From an uncultured Caulobacteraceae bacterium (GTDB lineage: Bacteria > Pseudomonadota > Alphaproteobacteria > Caulobacterales > Caulobacteraceae): a stretch of DNA of 44,121 nucleotides. The notes beneath the pieces are model-generated. The model did not search any database. It worked only from the letters and a program-made list of their open reading frames with translations, and was not told the origin of the DNA. Location: positions 1 through 44,121 of the forward strand of contig CAIXWN010000060.1 of the NCBI GenBank assembly GCA_903923135.1. The letters are read 5' to 3'. Each line of letters starts with the position of its first letter. Position 1 is the stretch's first letter. The position numbers were made by a program, and so were the translations under genes. Shown one piece after another: positions 1-8,512 of this stretch.

Positions 1-1
1 G

Positions 2-484
2 CTGGACGCCGAGGCCGTGGCGCGGGGCATCCTTCAGCGCGAGGTCGGCGAGACCATCGGCGTGGCGGTGGCCGATCCGTCGATCTTCAGCCAGGACGGC
101 GGCCCCTCGATCGGCGAGCGGATGCGACGGGCGGGGGTGCGTTTCCGCCCGGCCGACAACACCCGCGTGGGCAAGGCCGGGGCGCTGTCGGGATGGGACC
201 AGGTGCGCGCCCGCATCGCCGGAACCGAGGCCGGGCCGATGCTGGCGGTGTTCGACACCTGCCGCGATTTCATCCGCACCGTGCCGGTGTTGCAGCACGA
301 CCGGATGCGGCTGGAGGATCTGGACACCTCGGCCGAGGACCACATCGCCGACGAGACCCGCTATGCCTGCCTGGCGCGGCTGATGGCGCCGAAGATCGCG
401 GCGGGGCCGATGACGGCGGAGGAGCGGTGGCGGCGGGACTGGCCGAAGGAAGGGGCGGGGGTGGCGCACTGGAAGGTGTGGTGA
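2..484 (+). CDS. phage-type terminase large subunit, C-terminal part (partial at window edge)
   Basis: The reading frame is open from base 2, so the gene starts before the window. About 160 residues are visible. They match the C-terminal, RNase H-like nuclease half of large terminase subunits: a DPSIF stretch, a GWDQVRARI block, VFDTCRDFIRTVP, and EDLDTSAEDHIADETRYAC just before the tail. In phages and gene transfer agents this domain cuts the DNA concatemer during head filling. I recognise the family from these motifs; whether this one is a prophage or a GTA gene cannot be told from the fragment. No portal or capsid gene follows. The last 34 codons plus stop are duplicated at 17047-17151, so the gene end is also the left edge of an inserted island. 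Confidence 0.75.
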   Translation: MDAEAVARGILQREVGETIGVAVADPSIFSQDGGPSIGERMRRAGVRFRPADNTRVGKAGALSGWDQVRARIAGTEAGPMLAVFDTCRDFIRTVPVLQHDRMRLEDLDTSAEDHIADETRYACLARLMAPKIAAGPMTAEERWRRDWPKEGAGVAHWKVW

Positions 485-485
485 G
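380..485 (+). repeat. left copy of island-flanking direct repeat
   Basis: Bases 380-485 match 17047-17152 with a single mismatch (T at 479, C at 17146); the first 99 bases are identical. The repeat encodes the end of the terminase (LMAPKIAAG... to the stop codon) and ends one base after that stop. In this copy the last residue is Trp. Outside the repeat the two flanks differ at once on both sides. Confidence 0.95.
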
Positions 486-557
486 GGGGGGCGTCCGCGC
501 CGTCCTGCAGCAGTTCGCAGGCTTCCCCCGTTCGGTGCTCCGCTCGCGACCAAAAAT

Positions 558-598
558 CATGTACACGTCGATGATTTAATGTCGTCAGTGTTGACATT
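558..598. promoter_or_regulatory. operator/promoter of the island TonB receptor gene
   Basis: Bases 578-598 form a 21-bp palindrome with perfect 6-bp arms, AATGTC (578-583) and GACATT (593-598), around a 9-base centre. The same arms occur at three other island promoters. A degenerate related half-site (ATGTACACG, 559-567) lies just upstream. A perfect -35 hexamer TTGACA (591-596) overlaps the right arm; the -10 17 bases later (TTAACT, 614-619) is poor. Occupation of the palindrome would block the promoter, as expected for a TetR-type repressor. The overlap is seen; the protein that binds is inferred. Confidence 0.65.
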
Positions 599-684
599 TA
601 AAACGACGCGAAATTAACTGCCCAGAGCGTCAGCTTCGGACCGCCGCGAGACGGCGGCGCAGGCATAACGAGGGGAATTCGCGC

Positions 685-2988
685 ATGACAAGGCAACGGC
701 GGATCAAGGCGTGGCTGATGGCTTCGGCCTGTCTGGCGATCGGGATGGCGGCGCAGCCCGCACTCGCTGCGGACGCGGCGGCGTCGGCCAGCGCTGCTGA
801 CGGCGGCGCAGCGACGGTGGAAAGCATCACCGTCACGGCCCGGCGGAAGCCCGAAACGCTGTTCAACGTCGCCGCGCCTGTCACCGTGGTTTCCGGCGAG
901 ACGCTCAAGGCCTTCGACATCAGCGACATCATCACTGTGATGAACCTGGTGCCGAACGCGGTGGTGCCGACCAACCCGGACAACTACGTCACCTACATCA
1001 ACATCCGCGGCATCCAGCAGGTCGACGCCCAGGCGCAGCCGAACTTCGGCATCTATCGCAACGGCATGTATGCTGGCGGCGAGCGGCCGAACTACGGCCC
1101 GCTTTTCGACGTCGATCGTATCGAGGTCAATTCGGGCCCGCAGTCCGGTCTCTACGGGCGGGACGCGGTGGGCGGCGCCATCAACGTCATCTATGCGACG
1201 CCGTCATCCAAATTCGGCGGCTATCTCACCGCCGGATATGGCAACTGGGACCGGACCGAGATCCAGGGCGCTGTGAACCTGCCGGTGTCGAGCGCCTTCG
1301 CGGTGCGTCTCGCCGGGTGGTACGAGAACCAGGCCAAGGGGGAACTCTACAACACCTACCTCAACACCTACGTCGACAAGAACCGGGAAGAGGGGCTGCG
1401 CCTAACCGCGAAGTGGCAGCCCACCAAGGACCTCTCGGTCCTGTGGATGGCGGAGTACGCGAACAACACGGGCCCATCGATCCAGACCTATGCGCCGAAC
1501 GGGATCGGCGCACTGATAACGGTCAGCGCGCCGGAGACGCCCACCTCGATATCGCGCAACACCCCGAACGTGAATCACAACCACCAAGTCTATCTGTCGC
1601 AGGACGTGAAGTACGCCTCGTCGATAGGCGTGTTCGAACTGCTTTCGTCGTACAGCGACTACCATCTGTCCGACGTCGAGGACGGAGACCAGACCAGTGT
1701 CGACCCTGCCGGCGGCTTCCTCAACACCTCGCTGGAATTGCGGCGGCACGAGAGCGTGCGGAACATCTATTCCGAACTGCTGTGGCACTCGCCGCCGCTC
1801 GGCCCGGTGGATATCATTTCCGGCGTGTCGTACTTCGACCAGGTGTTCAAATTCGAGCGTCAGTACACGAGCTATGTTGACCTCAACTACCTGAGCGGCG
1901 CGGGCGGAAATACAGCCTGCGCGATCCTGCTGTCGGACCCGACCTGTCCCGGGGTTCCCGGCGGCGCCTTCCCCGCCCTGGGCGTGCAGTCCGCCATCTT
2001 CGAGGTTCCGGGAGGCGGTACGCAGGTCGACACCCAGTCGATCTCGGCTTTCATCGACGGGACCGTCCACCTGACGAAACAGTGGAGCCTCAATGCGACG
2101 GTCCGCTACACGAACGATGCGGAGCATCTGAATTTCCGCCAGTTCGCGACCGCGACAGGGCCCGGGTCGCCCTATATCGCGGCCCTGCTCGCCAACATCT
2201 TTCCGGCCTTGAGCCTGGTGGACAAGCCCTCGTTCCACAACGTCAGCCCCAGCGTCGAAATCAACTACCGGCCGACGAGCGAGTTGAACTTCTACGCGCT
2301 TTACAGCACCGGGTTCCGCGCCGGCGGCTTCAACACGGTGACGACCACGGCCTCCCTGATCCCCTACGGCTCTGAACAGGCGCAGAACTATGAAGTCGGG
2401 GCCAAGACGCTGTGGCTGAACGGACGGCTGGGACTCAATCTCGCGGCCTTCTACATGGCGCAGAACCACCTGCTGACCTACGAGCCCGATCCGATCGCCC
2501 CACCTCAGTTCGGCTTCTTCTATCTCGCCAACGTCGGGTCGGCAGGCACCTATGGCGTCGAGTTCACCGGCGTGGCGCAGCCGACGAGCTGGCTTTCGAC
2601 ATCGGTGACGGTGGGGTGGCTTGACGGTCACTACACCGGAGGGGTGTCCTACGGCGTGTCGCAGGCCGGCCAGCCGTTCCAGAACACCCGCACCTGGACG
2701 GTTAACGCCGAGGCCCAGGTCAGGTACCCGTTGACGGAGGGTTTCGCCCTGATCTCCGGGATCAATTATCACGTCGAGACCGGCGGGGTGCTCGACATCC
2801 CGACCCTGCCGTGGCCGACCCTGAACCGCCTCGACGCGACCTTCGGTGTGGCGCACAACGGGTTGAGCGTGGTGGTCTATGTCAATAACGCCTTCAACAG
2901 CCGCCCGCCCGACTTCGTCTATGGCAACGGCGGGACGACGCTGGTGCAGGGGGCAACCTATGGCGTGCGGGCGACCGCCAAGTTCTAG
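685..2988 (+). CDS. TonB-dependent outer-membrane receptor (island)
   Basis: A 767-residue outer-membrane receptor that imports a substrate with energy from TonB-ExbBD. Residues 1-29 are a Sec signal peptide ending ALA; a TonB-box-like ESITVTARRKPET follows at about 46-58. The plug domain (about 60-175) has the usual NIRGIQQ, DRIEVNSGPQSGLYGRDAVGGAIN motifs. The rest is a beta-barrel with aromatic-rich strands and the terminal Phe (GVRATAKF) typical of barrel insertion. The ATG at 685 follows an AGGGG ribosome site. It is first in a plus-strand run with a hydrolase and an aminotransferase, so it probably imports the compound that the island degrades. The family call is firm; the substrate is unknown. 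Siderophore uptake is possible because the next gene resembles IroE, but no other iron gene is present. Confidence 0.93.
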   Translation: MTRQRRIKAWLMASACLAIGMAAQPALAADAAASASAADGGAATVESITVTARRKPETLFNVAAPVTVVSGETLKAFDISDIITVMNLVPNAVVPTNPDNYVTYINIRGIQQVDAQAQPNFGIYRNGMYAGGERPNYGPLFDVDRIEVNSGPQSGLYGRDAVGGAINVIYATPSSKFGGYLTAGYGNWDRTEIQGAVNLPVSSAFAVRLAGWYENQAKGELYNTYLNTYVDKNREEGLRLTAKWQPTKDLSVLWMAEYANNTGPSIQTYAPNGIGALITVSAPETPTSISRNTPNVNHNHQVYLSQDVKYASSIGVFELLSSYSDYHLSDVEDGDQTSVDPAGGFLNTSLELRRHESVRNIYSELLWHSPPLGPVDIISGVSYFDQVFKFERQYTSYVDLNYLSGAGGNTACAILLSDPTCPGVPGGAFPALGVQSAIFEVPGGGTQVDTQSISAFIDGTVHLTKQWSLNATVRYTNDAEHLNFRQFATATGPGSPYIAALLANIFPALSLVDKPSFHNVSPSVEINYRPTSELNFYALYSTGFRAGGFNTVTTTASLIPYGSEQAQNYEVGAKTLWLNGRLGLNLAAFYMAQNHLLTYEPDPIAPPQFGFFYLANVGSAGTYGVEFTGVAQPTSWLSTSVTVGWLDGHYTGGVSYGVSQAGQPFQNTRTWTVNAEAQVRYPLTEGFALISGINYHVETGGVLDIPTLPWPTLNRLDATFGVAHNGLSVVVYVNNAFNSRPPDFVYGNGGTTLVQGATYGVRATAKF

Positions 2989-3003
2989 GGGACCGGCGGC
3001 GCC

Positions 3004-3117
3004 GGAGCGTTTCCCGATCTGATTGCAACAATCAGATCGGATCCGAAACGCTCCAAGCTTTTGAATCCAGGGCAAATCAATTCCGACCAGATGAGTCCAT
3101 CCGGTCGGAGTTTGCCC
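3004..3117. repeat. two adjacent long hairpins between receptor and hydrolase genes
   Basis: Hairpin 1 spans 3004-3054. Its outer arms GGAGCGTTTC (3004-3013) and GAAACGCTCC (3045-3054) and inner arms GATCTGATTG (3016-3025) and CAATCAGATC (3029-3038) are all perfect. Hairpin 2 spans 3070-3117, with arms GGGCAAA/TTTGCCC and TCCGACC/GGTCGGA. Neither is followed by a T-run, so they are not classical intrinsic terminators. They look like a REP/BIME-type intergenic repeat or an mRNA-stabilising element separating receptor and enzyme expression. Confidence 0.7.
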
Positions 3118-3137
3118 CAAGGGGTCTGGAGTTCTGA

Positions 3138-3965
3138 ATGGTCGAGGTCGTCGAGACGGACAGCTGGCCGATGCGCCGCGCCATCAGCCTCGCCTTCACC
3201 TCGCAGGTGAACGGGCTGGACTACCGCCTGGGCGTTTCGACGCCGTTCGCCGACGCGCCGCCCGCCGGCTATCCGGTGCTGTTCGTGCTCGACGGCGACG
3301 CCAATTTCGGCGCGGCGAGCGAGACGGCGCGGAACCAGTCGATTTTCTCACCCGGCGTCGACGCCGCGGTGGTCGTGGCGATTGGCTACCCGGTCGGCGA
3401 GTTGCGCGACATTCTGCGCCGAAGGTATCTCGACCTGACGACGCCAGCGCCACCCGAACCGATGGCGCCCTCCGACCCCTATTTCGGATCGGTTACCGGT
3501 GGCATGGACGGGTTCCTGGATGTCGTCGAACATGAGATCCTGCCGATAGTCGCCGGACGGTTCCCGATCGACGACGGCCGGCGCGCCCTGTTCGGACACT
3601 CGCTGGGCGGCCTGACGGCTCTGCGGGCGTTGCTCACCCGCCCCGCACTGTTCGACAGTGTGGTCGCGTCGAGTCCGTCGTTGCATTGGGACGATCGGGC
3701 AATTTTCGGCGACGCGGAGAGGTTCCTCGCATCGACGCCTACCGGCGAACGCCAGCCCGCCTTGCTGATCAGTGTCGGGGCGCTTGAGGACGGTACGTTT
3801 CCCATGACCGGCAATGCGCGAGACATGGCCGACCGCCTGAAGCCGGCCGTCGGTTCGCGGCTGCGCGCCCTGTCGCTGCATGTGTTCGGCGACGAAAATC
3901 ACGACAGTGTCGTGCTGCCGGCGCTGAGCCGCGCCGTGCGGTTCGCGTTCAAGACGACCGATTGA
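3138..3965 (+). CDS. alpha/beta hydrolase, esterase of the Fes/IroE (PF00756) type
   Basis: A 275-residue serine hydrolase. The nucleophile elbow GHSLGG places Ser155; the VLDGDANF stretch (50-57) and the late ENHDSVV (His255) fit the enterochelin-esterase/esterase D family, where Ser, Asp/Glu and His form the triad. No signal peptide is visible, so it should act in the cytoplasm. The family includes siderophore esterases (Fes, IroE), S-formylglutathione hydrolases and feruloyl-type esterases. A TGGAG site precedes the ATG. It lies 150 bp after the receptor, past two hairpins, and before an aminotransferase, which suggests that it cleaves the imported compound. The substrate is not deducible; siderophore hydrolysis is the main alternative. 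Confidence 0.8.
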   Translation: MVEVVETDSWPMRRAISLAFTSQVNGLDYRLGVSTPFADAPPAGYPVLFVLDGDANFGAASETARNQSIFSPGVDAAVVVAIGYPVGELRDILRRRYLDLTTPAPPEPMAPSDPYFGSVTGGMDGFLDVVEHEILPIVAGRFPIDDGRRALFGHSLGGLTALRALLTRPALFDSVVASSPSLHWDDRAIFGDAERFLASTPTGERQPALLISVGALEDGTFPMTGNARDMADRLKPAVGSRLRALSLHVFGDENHDSVVLPALSRAVRFAFKTTD

Positions 3966-4041
3966 CGCGACCGCGATGCTTCGGCCCCGCGCCGGAGCGA
4001 CAAGAAATATCCTCGTGCCCACGGGCGATCTGGAGATCCTG

Positions 4042-5142
4042 ATGAAATACGCCCGCATGCCGATCGAAGTCGAATCCCCCGAGGAGTACGGTTACGCCAA
4101 CATCCGTTACAACCTTTCGGAGAGTTCGGTATCGGACCAGACCTTCAAGGGCCTGTCACTGGCGTTTCCGGATCTGACTCTGCTCTATGGCGAACATCGT
4201 GGGTCGGAAGCGTTTCGCGCCTTGATCGCCGCGGAAAGTCCAGGACTCGGCGTCCGGGACGTGCTGATGACCGCGGGCGCGGCGGGCGCACTCTTCATCA
4301 TCGCCACCAGCCTGCTCGAATCAGGGGACCATCTTGTGGTCGTGCGGCCGAACTACGCCACCAACCTCGAGACGCCGCAGGCTATCGGCTGCAGGATCTC
4401 CCATGTAGACCTCACGTTCGAGACTGGCTTCCGGCTCGATCTGCAGGCGGTGGAAAGCGCGCTTACACCCGCGACCAAGCTCATCAGCGTGACCACGCCG
4501 CACAACCCCACGGGGGTGAGCCTGACGAGGCGCGATCTCGACGGTCTCGTCCGGATCGCCGAACGCCATGGCTGTCGGCTGCTCGTCGATGAAACCTACC
4601 GCGACCTCAGCTACGACGAACCGCCGCCGATCGCCGCGGCCCTGAGCACCCGGGCCATCAGCGTCTCTTCGCTGTCGAAGGCCTACGGCGTTCCTGGCGT
4701 CCGAATGGGCTGGATCATTACCCGTTCCCCCGAATTGCAGGAGCTGTTCCTGGCGGCGAAGGAGCAGATAAGCATATGCGGCAGCGTCACGGACGAGTGG
4801 ATCGGCCTGCAGGTGATGTCGCGCAGGCGGGAACTCCTGGACCGAACACTTCCGGAAATGCGCGCACGACTGGCGGAGGTCGAGACCTGGATGGCCGGCG
4901 AACCTCTCCTCGAGTGGGTCAAGCCCAGCGGCGGGGTCGTGTGCTTCCCGCGCATCAAGGAGGCTGCCCAGATCGATCTCGAGGACTTCTACCGAAGACT
5001 TCTAAGCGATCACGGCGCCTACGTTGGCCGCGGCCGATGGTTCGAAATGCCCGATAGCTACTTCCGTTTGGGATATGGCTGGCCGAGCGCGACAGACCTC
5101 ACGGGCGGGCTACAGGCGATCTCCGCCGCGTTGCGTCCATAG
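4042..5142 (+). CDS. PLP-dependent aminotransferase, class I/II (island copy 1)
   Basis: A 366-residue fold-type I PLP enzyme that moves amino groups between amino acids and 2-oxo acids, or does a related PLP reaction. Seen motifs: TPHNPTG (Asn155), LVDETY (Asp183, pyridine nitrogen), SSLSKAYGVPGVRMGW with the Schiff-base Lys213, and a C-terminal Arg in FRLGYGW that would bind the substrate carboxylate. The ATG at 4042 has a GGAG 7 bases upstream; the frame also allows an ATG at 3976, which lacks a ribosome site. It is the last gene of the receptor-hydrolase-aminotransferase run and converges on the aldehyde dehydrogenase. It is a distant relative of the aminotransferase at 15926-17050. Confidence 0.87.
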   Translation: MKYARMPIEVESPEEYGYANIRYNLSESSVSDQTFKGLSLAFPDLTLLYGEHRGSEAFRALIAAESPGLGVRDVLMTAGAAGALFIIATSLLESGDHLVVVRPNYATNLETPQAIGCRISHVDLTFETGFRLDLQAVESALTPATKLISVTTPHNPTGVSLTRRDLDGLVRIAERHGCRLLVDETYRDLSYDEPPPIAAALSTRAISVSSLSKAYGVPGVRMGWIITRSPELQELFLAAKEQISICGSVTDEWIGLQVMSRRRELLDRTLPEMRARLAEVETWMAGEPLLEWVKPSGGVVCFPRIKEAAQIDLEDFYRRLLSDHGAYVGRGRWFEMPDSYFRLGYGWPSATDLTGGLQAISAALRP

Positions 5143-5144
5143 CT

Positions 5145-5175
5145 AAAAACGCCTTTCGTCCGAATCGAAGTTTTT
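5145..5175. terminator. possible bidirectional terminator between convergent island genes
   Basis: Between the convergent aminotransferase and aldehyde dehydrogenase genes, AAAAAC (5145-5150) pairs with GTTTTT (5170-5175) and TTCG (5155-5158) with CGAA (5166-5169). The short stem is flanked by A and T runs, so it could end transcripts from either side. The stem is weak and has a 4-base bulge. Confidence 0.4.
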
Positions 5176-5202
5176 GATCGTTTAACGGCGCTCCGCCGGA
5201 CC

Positions 5203-6627
5203 TCAGCGGCCTCCGAACAACATCTTGGTCTCGAGGTACTCGGCAAGTCCGTAGGCTCCCCACTCGCGGCCGTTGCCAGACTGCTTGTAGCCGCCGAACG
5301 GGGCGCCGTAGTCTGCTTGCGTTTCGTTGATGTGGACCATGCCGCTGCGTAGGCGTCGCGCGAGCTTCGTCGCGCGGGCATGATCGACCGACCAGACCGC
5401 GCCGGAGAGGCCGTAACGTGTGGAATTGGCGATCTGAATGGCCTCTTCCTCGTCGCGCCAGGTCATGATGCACAGAACCGGCCCAAAGATCTCCTCCCGA
5501 GCGATCTCCATATCGGCGGTGACGTTCGCGAAAACGGTCGGAGGGACATAGTAGCCGGTGACCAATCCCTCCGGCGCGGCCTCGCCGCCGGCCACCATCT
5601 GGGCGCCGCCTTGGAGCCCGGAGCGGATAAATCCCCTGACGCGCTCCAACTGGTCTCGGCTGGCGACCGGCCCCATGGTCGTCGCCGGGTCCGCTGGATC
5701 ACCGACTATGACGGTCTGAGCCGCGGCGATGGCGCCCTCGATCGCCTCATCCTGGCGGTCCTCCGGCACGAGCAGCCGGGTCCAGGCGGCGCAGGACTGG
5801 CCGCTGTTGCGGAACAGGCGGGAGGCGGCCATTCGGGCGTGGGCGCGGATATCGACATCGGGCAACAGGATGCAGGCGGACTTGCCGCCCAGTTCCTGCG
5901 CGATGCGCTTGACCGTCGTCGCGCCCGCCTGGGCGACAGCGACGCCCGCCCGGTTCGAGCCGGTGATGGAAACGAAATCGACCTCCGGATGTCGAGCCAA
6001 GGCCTCACCAACCACTGGGCCAATCCCGCCGACTAGGTTGAACACGCCCGGAGGTACGCCAGCCTCGTCGAGGATCTCCGCGAACAACCAAGCGTTCAAC
6101 GGTGCGACCTCGCTGGGTTTGAGCACCATCGCGCAGCCAGCGGCGAGGGCGGGAGCGACTTTGCAGGCGATCAGGCTGATTGGCCAGTTCCAGGGGGTGA
6201 TCAGCGCGCAGACCCCGATCGGCTCCTGGACCACGATGCCACCGGCCCGAGGGGTCTCGAAGGCGTAGGTCTCCAGCGTGCGGGCCGCCTCGGTCAGGTG
6301 AGCCAAGCCCTGCGGCACATGCGATCCACGGGCAATGGCGATCGGGGCCCCCATTTCGGCCGAGATCAGCGCCGCCATTTCCTCGGATCGACGCTCGTAG
6401 ACCGCGATGATCCGCGCTAGCAGCGCGCGGCGCTCCTCTACGGTGGTCAGGGAGAAGGTTTCGAACGCGCGGCGGGCGGCCATCACGGCTCGATCGACGT
6501 CAGTCGCGCCGCCGAGGGATATTCGCGCGATCTCGCGCTCGTTCGCCGGATTGATCACCGGGAGTTCGCCGGCCGCGGCCGGCGCGACCCAACGGCCGTC
6601 GATGAAAAAGTCCCGAGTGTGTCGCAT
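5203..6627 (-). CDS. NAD(P)-dependent aldehyde dehydrogenase
   Basis: A 474-residue aldehyde dehydrogenase superfamily member that oxidises an aldehyde to the acid. All hallmarks are present: PWNWP (Asn148, oxyanion hole), LKPSE (Lys170, cofactor), FVSITGSNRAG at the nucleotide loop, ELGGKS with the general base Glu245, and NSGQSCAAWTR with the nucleophile Cys279. It lacks an N-terminal extension, so it is cytoplasmic. It is third in a minus-strand run: transporter, CocE-type hydrolase, then this gene 8 bases after the hydrolase stop. This suggests that it oxidises an aldehyde released from the imported compound, for example after transamination. The substrate class is not readable from the sequence. 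Confidence 0.93.
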   Translation of the reverse strand: MRHTRDFFIDGRWVAPAAAGELPVINPANEREIARISLGGATDVDRAVMAARRAFETFSLTTVEERRALLARIIAVYERRSEEMAALISAEMGAPIAIARGSHVPQGLAHLTEAARTLETYAFETPRAGGIVVQEPIGVCALITPWNWPISLIACKVAPALAAGCAMVLKPSEVAPLNAWLFAEILDEAGVPPGVFNLVGGIGPVVGEALARHPEVDFVSITGSNRAGVAVAQAGATTVKRIAQELGGKSACILLPDVDIRAHARMAASRLFRNSGQSCAAWTRLLVPEDRQDEAIEGAIAAAQTVIVGDPADPATTMGPVASRDQLERVRGFIRSGLQGGAQMVAGGEAAPEGLVTGYYVPPTVFANVTADMEIAREEIFGPVLCIMTWRDEEEAIQIANSTRYGLSGAVWSVDHARATKLARRLRSGMVHINETQADYGAPFGGYKQSGNGREWGAYGLAEYLETKMLFGGR

Positions 6628-6635
6628 GGCGAGAC

Positions 6636-8510
6636 TCAGCCGGCTGCAGGGATAATCGGGACGACGATGTGCGACGGGCGGTCGGCATCGAGCCAGACCG
6701 TGTTCCGCGCGATCATGGTGTCACCATCGAGCGACGGCGAGCCGCCGGTGTTGGGGTTCCGGTCGAAGCGCGGGAAGTTCGAGCTGGAAATGTCCAGCCG
6801 GATCCTGTGGCCGCGGGCGAACAGATTGCTGGTTGGGTAGAGTTCGATCTCGATCGGATAGACCTCGCCCGGGGTGACCGGACTTGAGTGGCCGGTTCCG
6901 CCGCGATAGCGCAGTCGCAGGATGCTGTCGGTGAGGTTGAGCGCGAAGCCGTCGGGTGTGGTTTCCGATGGTGGATAGACGTCGATCAGTTTGGCGGTGA
7001 AATCCGTGTCGGCTGCGTCGGTGGAAACCCACAGGCGGGCGATGACCGAGCCGGTCAGCTCGACGGGGTCGGCCAGCGGTTCGGTTTCGAACACAAGCAC
7101 ATCGGCTCGGTCCGCCAGCGGTCCGGTCCTGTCACGAAGCCGAAAGGTATCCTCGCGGATACGCTGATCGAAGCCCCCGGCCTTGACGATGCTGACGATC
7201 CTCTGAGCGTGCGGCAGATCGTGATAGGCCGAGATATCCGGCGCGTCGGCGGGCACGTCGGACAGGGACGACACGCTGCCCCCGATCGTGGGCACAGGAT
7301 CGGCTGGGTCGTAGAGGAATTCGCGTGGCGCTGCGCCCTCGGCCGGTGGGGCGGGGCTTAGAAAGCCGTTCGTGTGCAGATGGAGGACGCGATATTCGGT
7401 TCGCGCGAGCGGCCAGTCCAGCTCGTCGCGCCAGACGCCGCCGTGATCCAGCAGGCCGCCGGAGCCGATGGCGCCGGAGCCGCCACCCATAACGAATATG
7501 CGGACAGGCGCCTCCGCCTGGCTCGTCGGCGGAATGCCCTTCAGTTCACCGTCAAACCAGCGCAGCAGGAAGGTCTTGTAGTCGGCCATGGCGGCGGTGG
7601 GCCCGAGATCGACGCCGCCGGACGTCGATTGCTCGACGGTCTGAGTCCCGTGTAGCCAACCTCCCATCATCAGGCGAGCTGGCTTACCGCCCGCATCGCG
7701 ATGGGCCTGGTAAAGCTCGGGGGTCCCCCGGGCATAGCTATCATACCAGGAGCTTATATACAGGGCCGACACCCGCGCGAGGGCCTGAGCATGGCGGCCC
7801 GGCGCATAGGATGGGCTCTCCCAGAGGGGGGAACGATCCTCGTTTCGCATCAGCTCGAACGGCCACTTCCGGTAGCCCGGCGTCAGATCGAGCTGCGTCT
7901 CGCCGGGGGCGATCGGCCAATTTCTCAACCAGTCCTGGAAACGCTTCTCCGGATGGACCAGGGCCGCCTCAATGTCCGGCGTCTTGGCGAGCGCCGCCTG
8001 GGTGTTTTCCGCCGAATGCCAGAAGGCCCAGGCGATCCATCGTAACTCCAGAGCGCCGGCGTGCCGCACGGAACTCGACCAAGCGTCCGAGCCGCTCATC
8101 ATCGGCACGATCGTCTTCAGGCGAGACGAACCCGCCACGGCCATGGCGGTCTGTGTCCAGCCCGACCAGGACGTGCCCCAACTCCCCACGTCGGCGTCGC
8201 CCCACGGTTGGGCTTCGATCCAGCGAAGCGTGTCGAGGCCGTCGAGAGCCTCGGGCTCAAGGAAATCGGTCAAGCCTTCCGACTTGTAACAGCCCCGGCA
8301 GTCCTGCTGTACGACGATATAACCGTGGGCCGCGAACCAGGGCGCGAAGCCCCAGGTCCTCGCCATCTCGTCTTTGCTGTAAGGAGTGCGATAGAACAGG
8401 ATCGGGGGGGGACCGCGAGCCGCCTCGGGGAAGTAGACGTCCGTGGCGAGCCGCACGCCGTCGCGCATCGTCACCATGACATCGTGCAGGATTTTCGTGC
8501 GGGCGGTCAT
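6636..8510 (-). CDS. CocE/NonD-family hydrolase (X-Pro dipeptidyl-peptidase-like)
   Basis: A 624-residue enzyme of the CocE/NonD group, which includes cocaine esterase, alpha-amino-acid ester hydrolases and Xaa-Pro dipeptidyl peptidases; all cleave acyl bonds with a Ser-Asp-His triad. The N-terminal PF02129-type domain starts VTMRDGVRLATDVYFP and has the nucleophile motif GTSWSG (Ser114), preceded by DCRGCYKSEG. The C-terminal jelly-roll (PF08530) is visible in the LIDVYPPSE and HRIRLDISSSNFPRFDRNPNTG region. The ATG at 8510 begins 2 bases past the transporter stop, so the genes are translationally linked. No signal peptide is seen. In this island it is a candidate for cutting an amino-acid ester or N-terminal dipeptide of the imported molecule. 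Confidence 0.88.
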   Translation of the reverse strand: MTARTKILHDVMVTMRDGVRLATDVYFPEAARGPPPILFYRTPYSKDEMARTWGFAPWFAAHGYIVVQQDCRGCYKSEGLTDFLEPEALDGLDTLRWIEAQPWGDADVGSWGTSWSGWTQTAMAVAGSSRLKTIVPMMSGSDAWSSSVRHAGALELRWIAWAFWHSAENTQAALAKTPDIEAALVHPEKRFQDWLRNWPIAPGETQLDLTPGYRKWPFELMRNEDRSPLWESPSYAPGRHAQALARVSALYISSWYDSYARGTPELYQAHRDAGGKPARLMMGGWLHGTQTVEQSTSGGVDLGPTAAMADYKTFLLRWFDGELKGIPPTSQAEAPVRIFVMGGGSGAIGSGGLLDHGGVWRDELDWPLARTEYRVLHLHTNGFLSPAPPAEGAAPREFLYDPADPVPTIGGSVSSLSDVPADAPDISAYHDLPHAQRIVSIVKAGGFDQRIREDTFRLRDRTGPLADRADVLVFETEPLADPVELTGSVIARLWVSTDAADTDFTAKLIDVYPPSETTPDGFALNLTDSILRLRYRGGTGHSSPVTPGEVYPIEIELYPTSNLFARGHRIRLDISSSNFPRFDRNPNTGGSPSLDGDTMIARNTVWLDADRPSHIVVPIIPAAG

Positions 8511-8512
8511 CT

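Noticed and set aside
1402-3120. Long minus-strand open frame (572 codons) opposite the first TonB receptor
   Set aside because: Antisense shadow typical of high-GC coding DNA: composition is dominated by Arg, Gly and Val, there are no family motifs, and the plus strand carries a clear receptor.
685-5142. Siderophore uptake and hydrolysis operon
   Set aside because: The receptor followed by an IroE-like esterase suggests it, but there is no Fur-box-like sequence, siderophore synthase or ABC transporter, and the rest of the island is amino-acid/amide catabolism. Kept only as an alternative.
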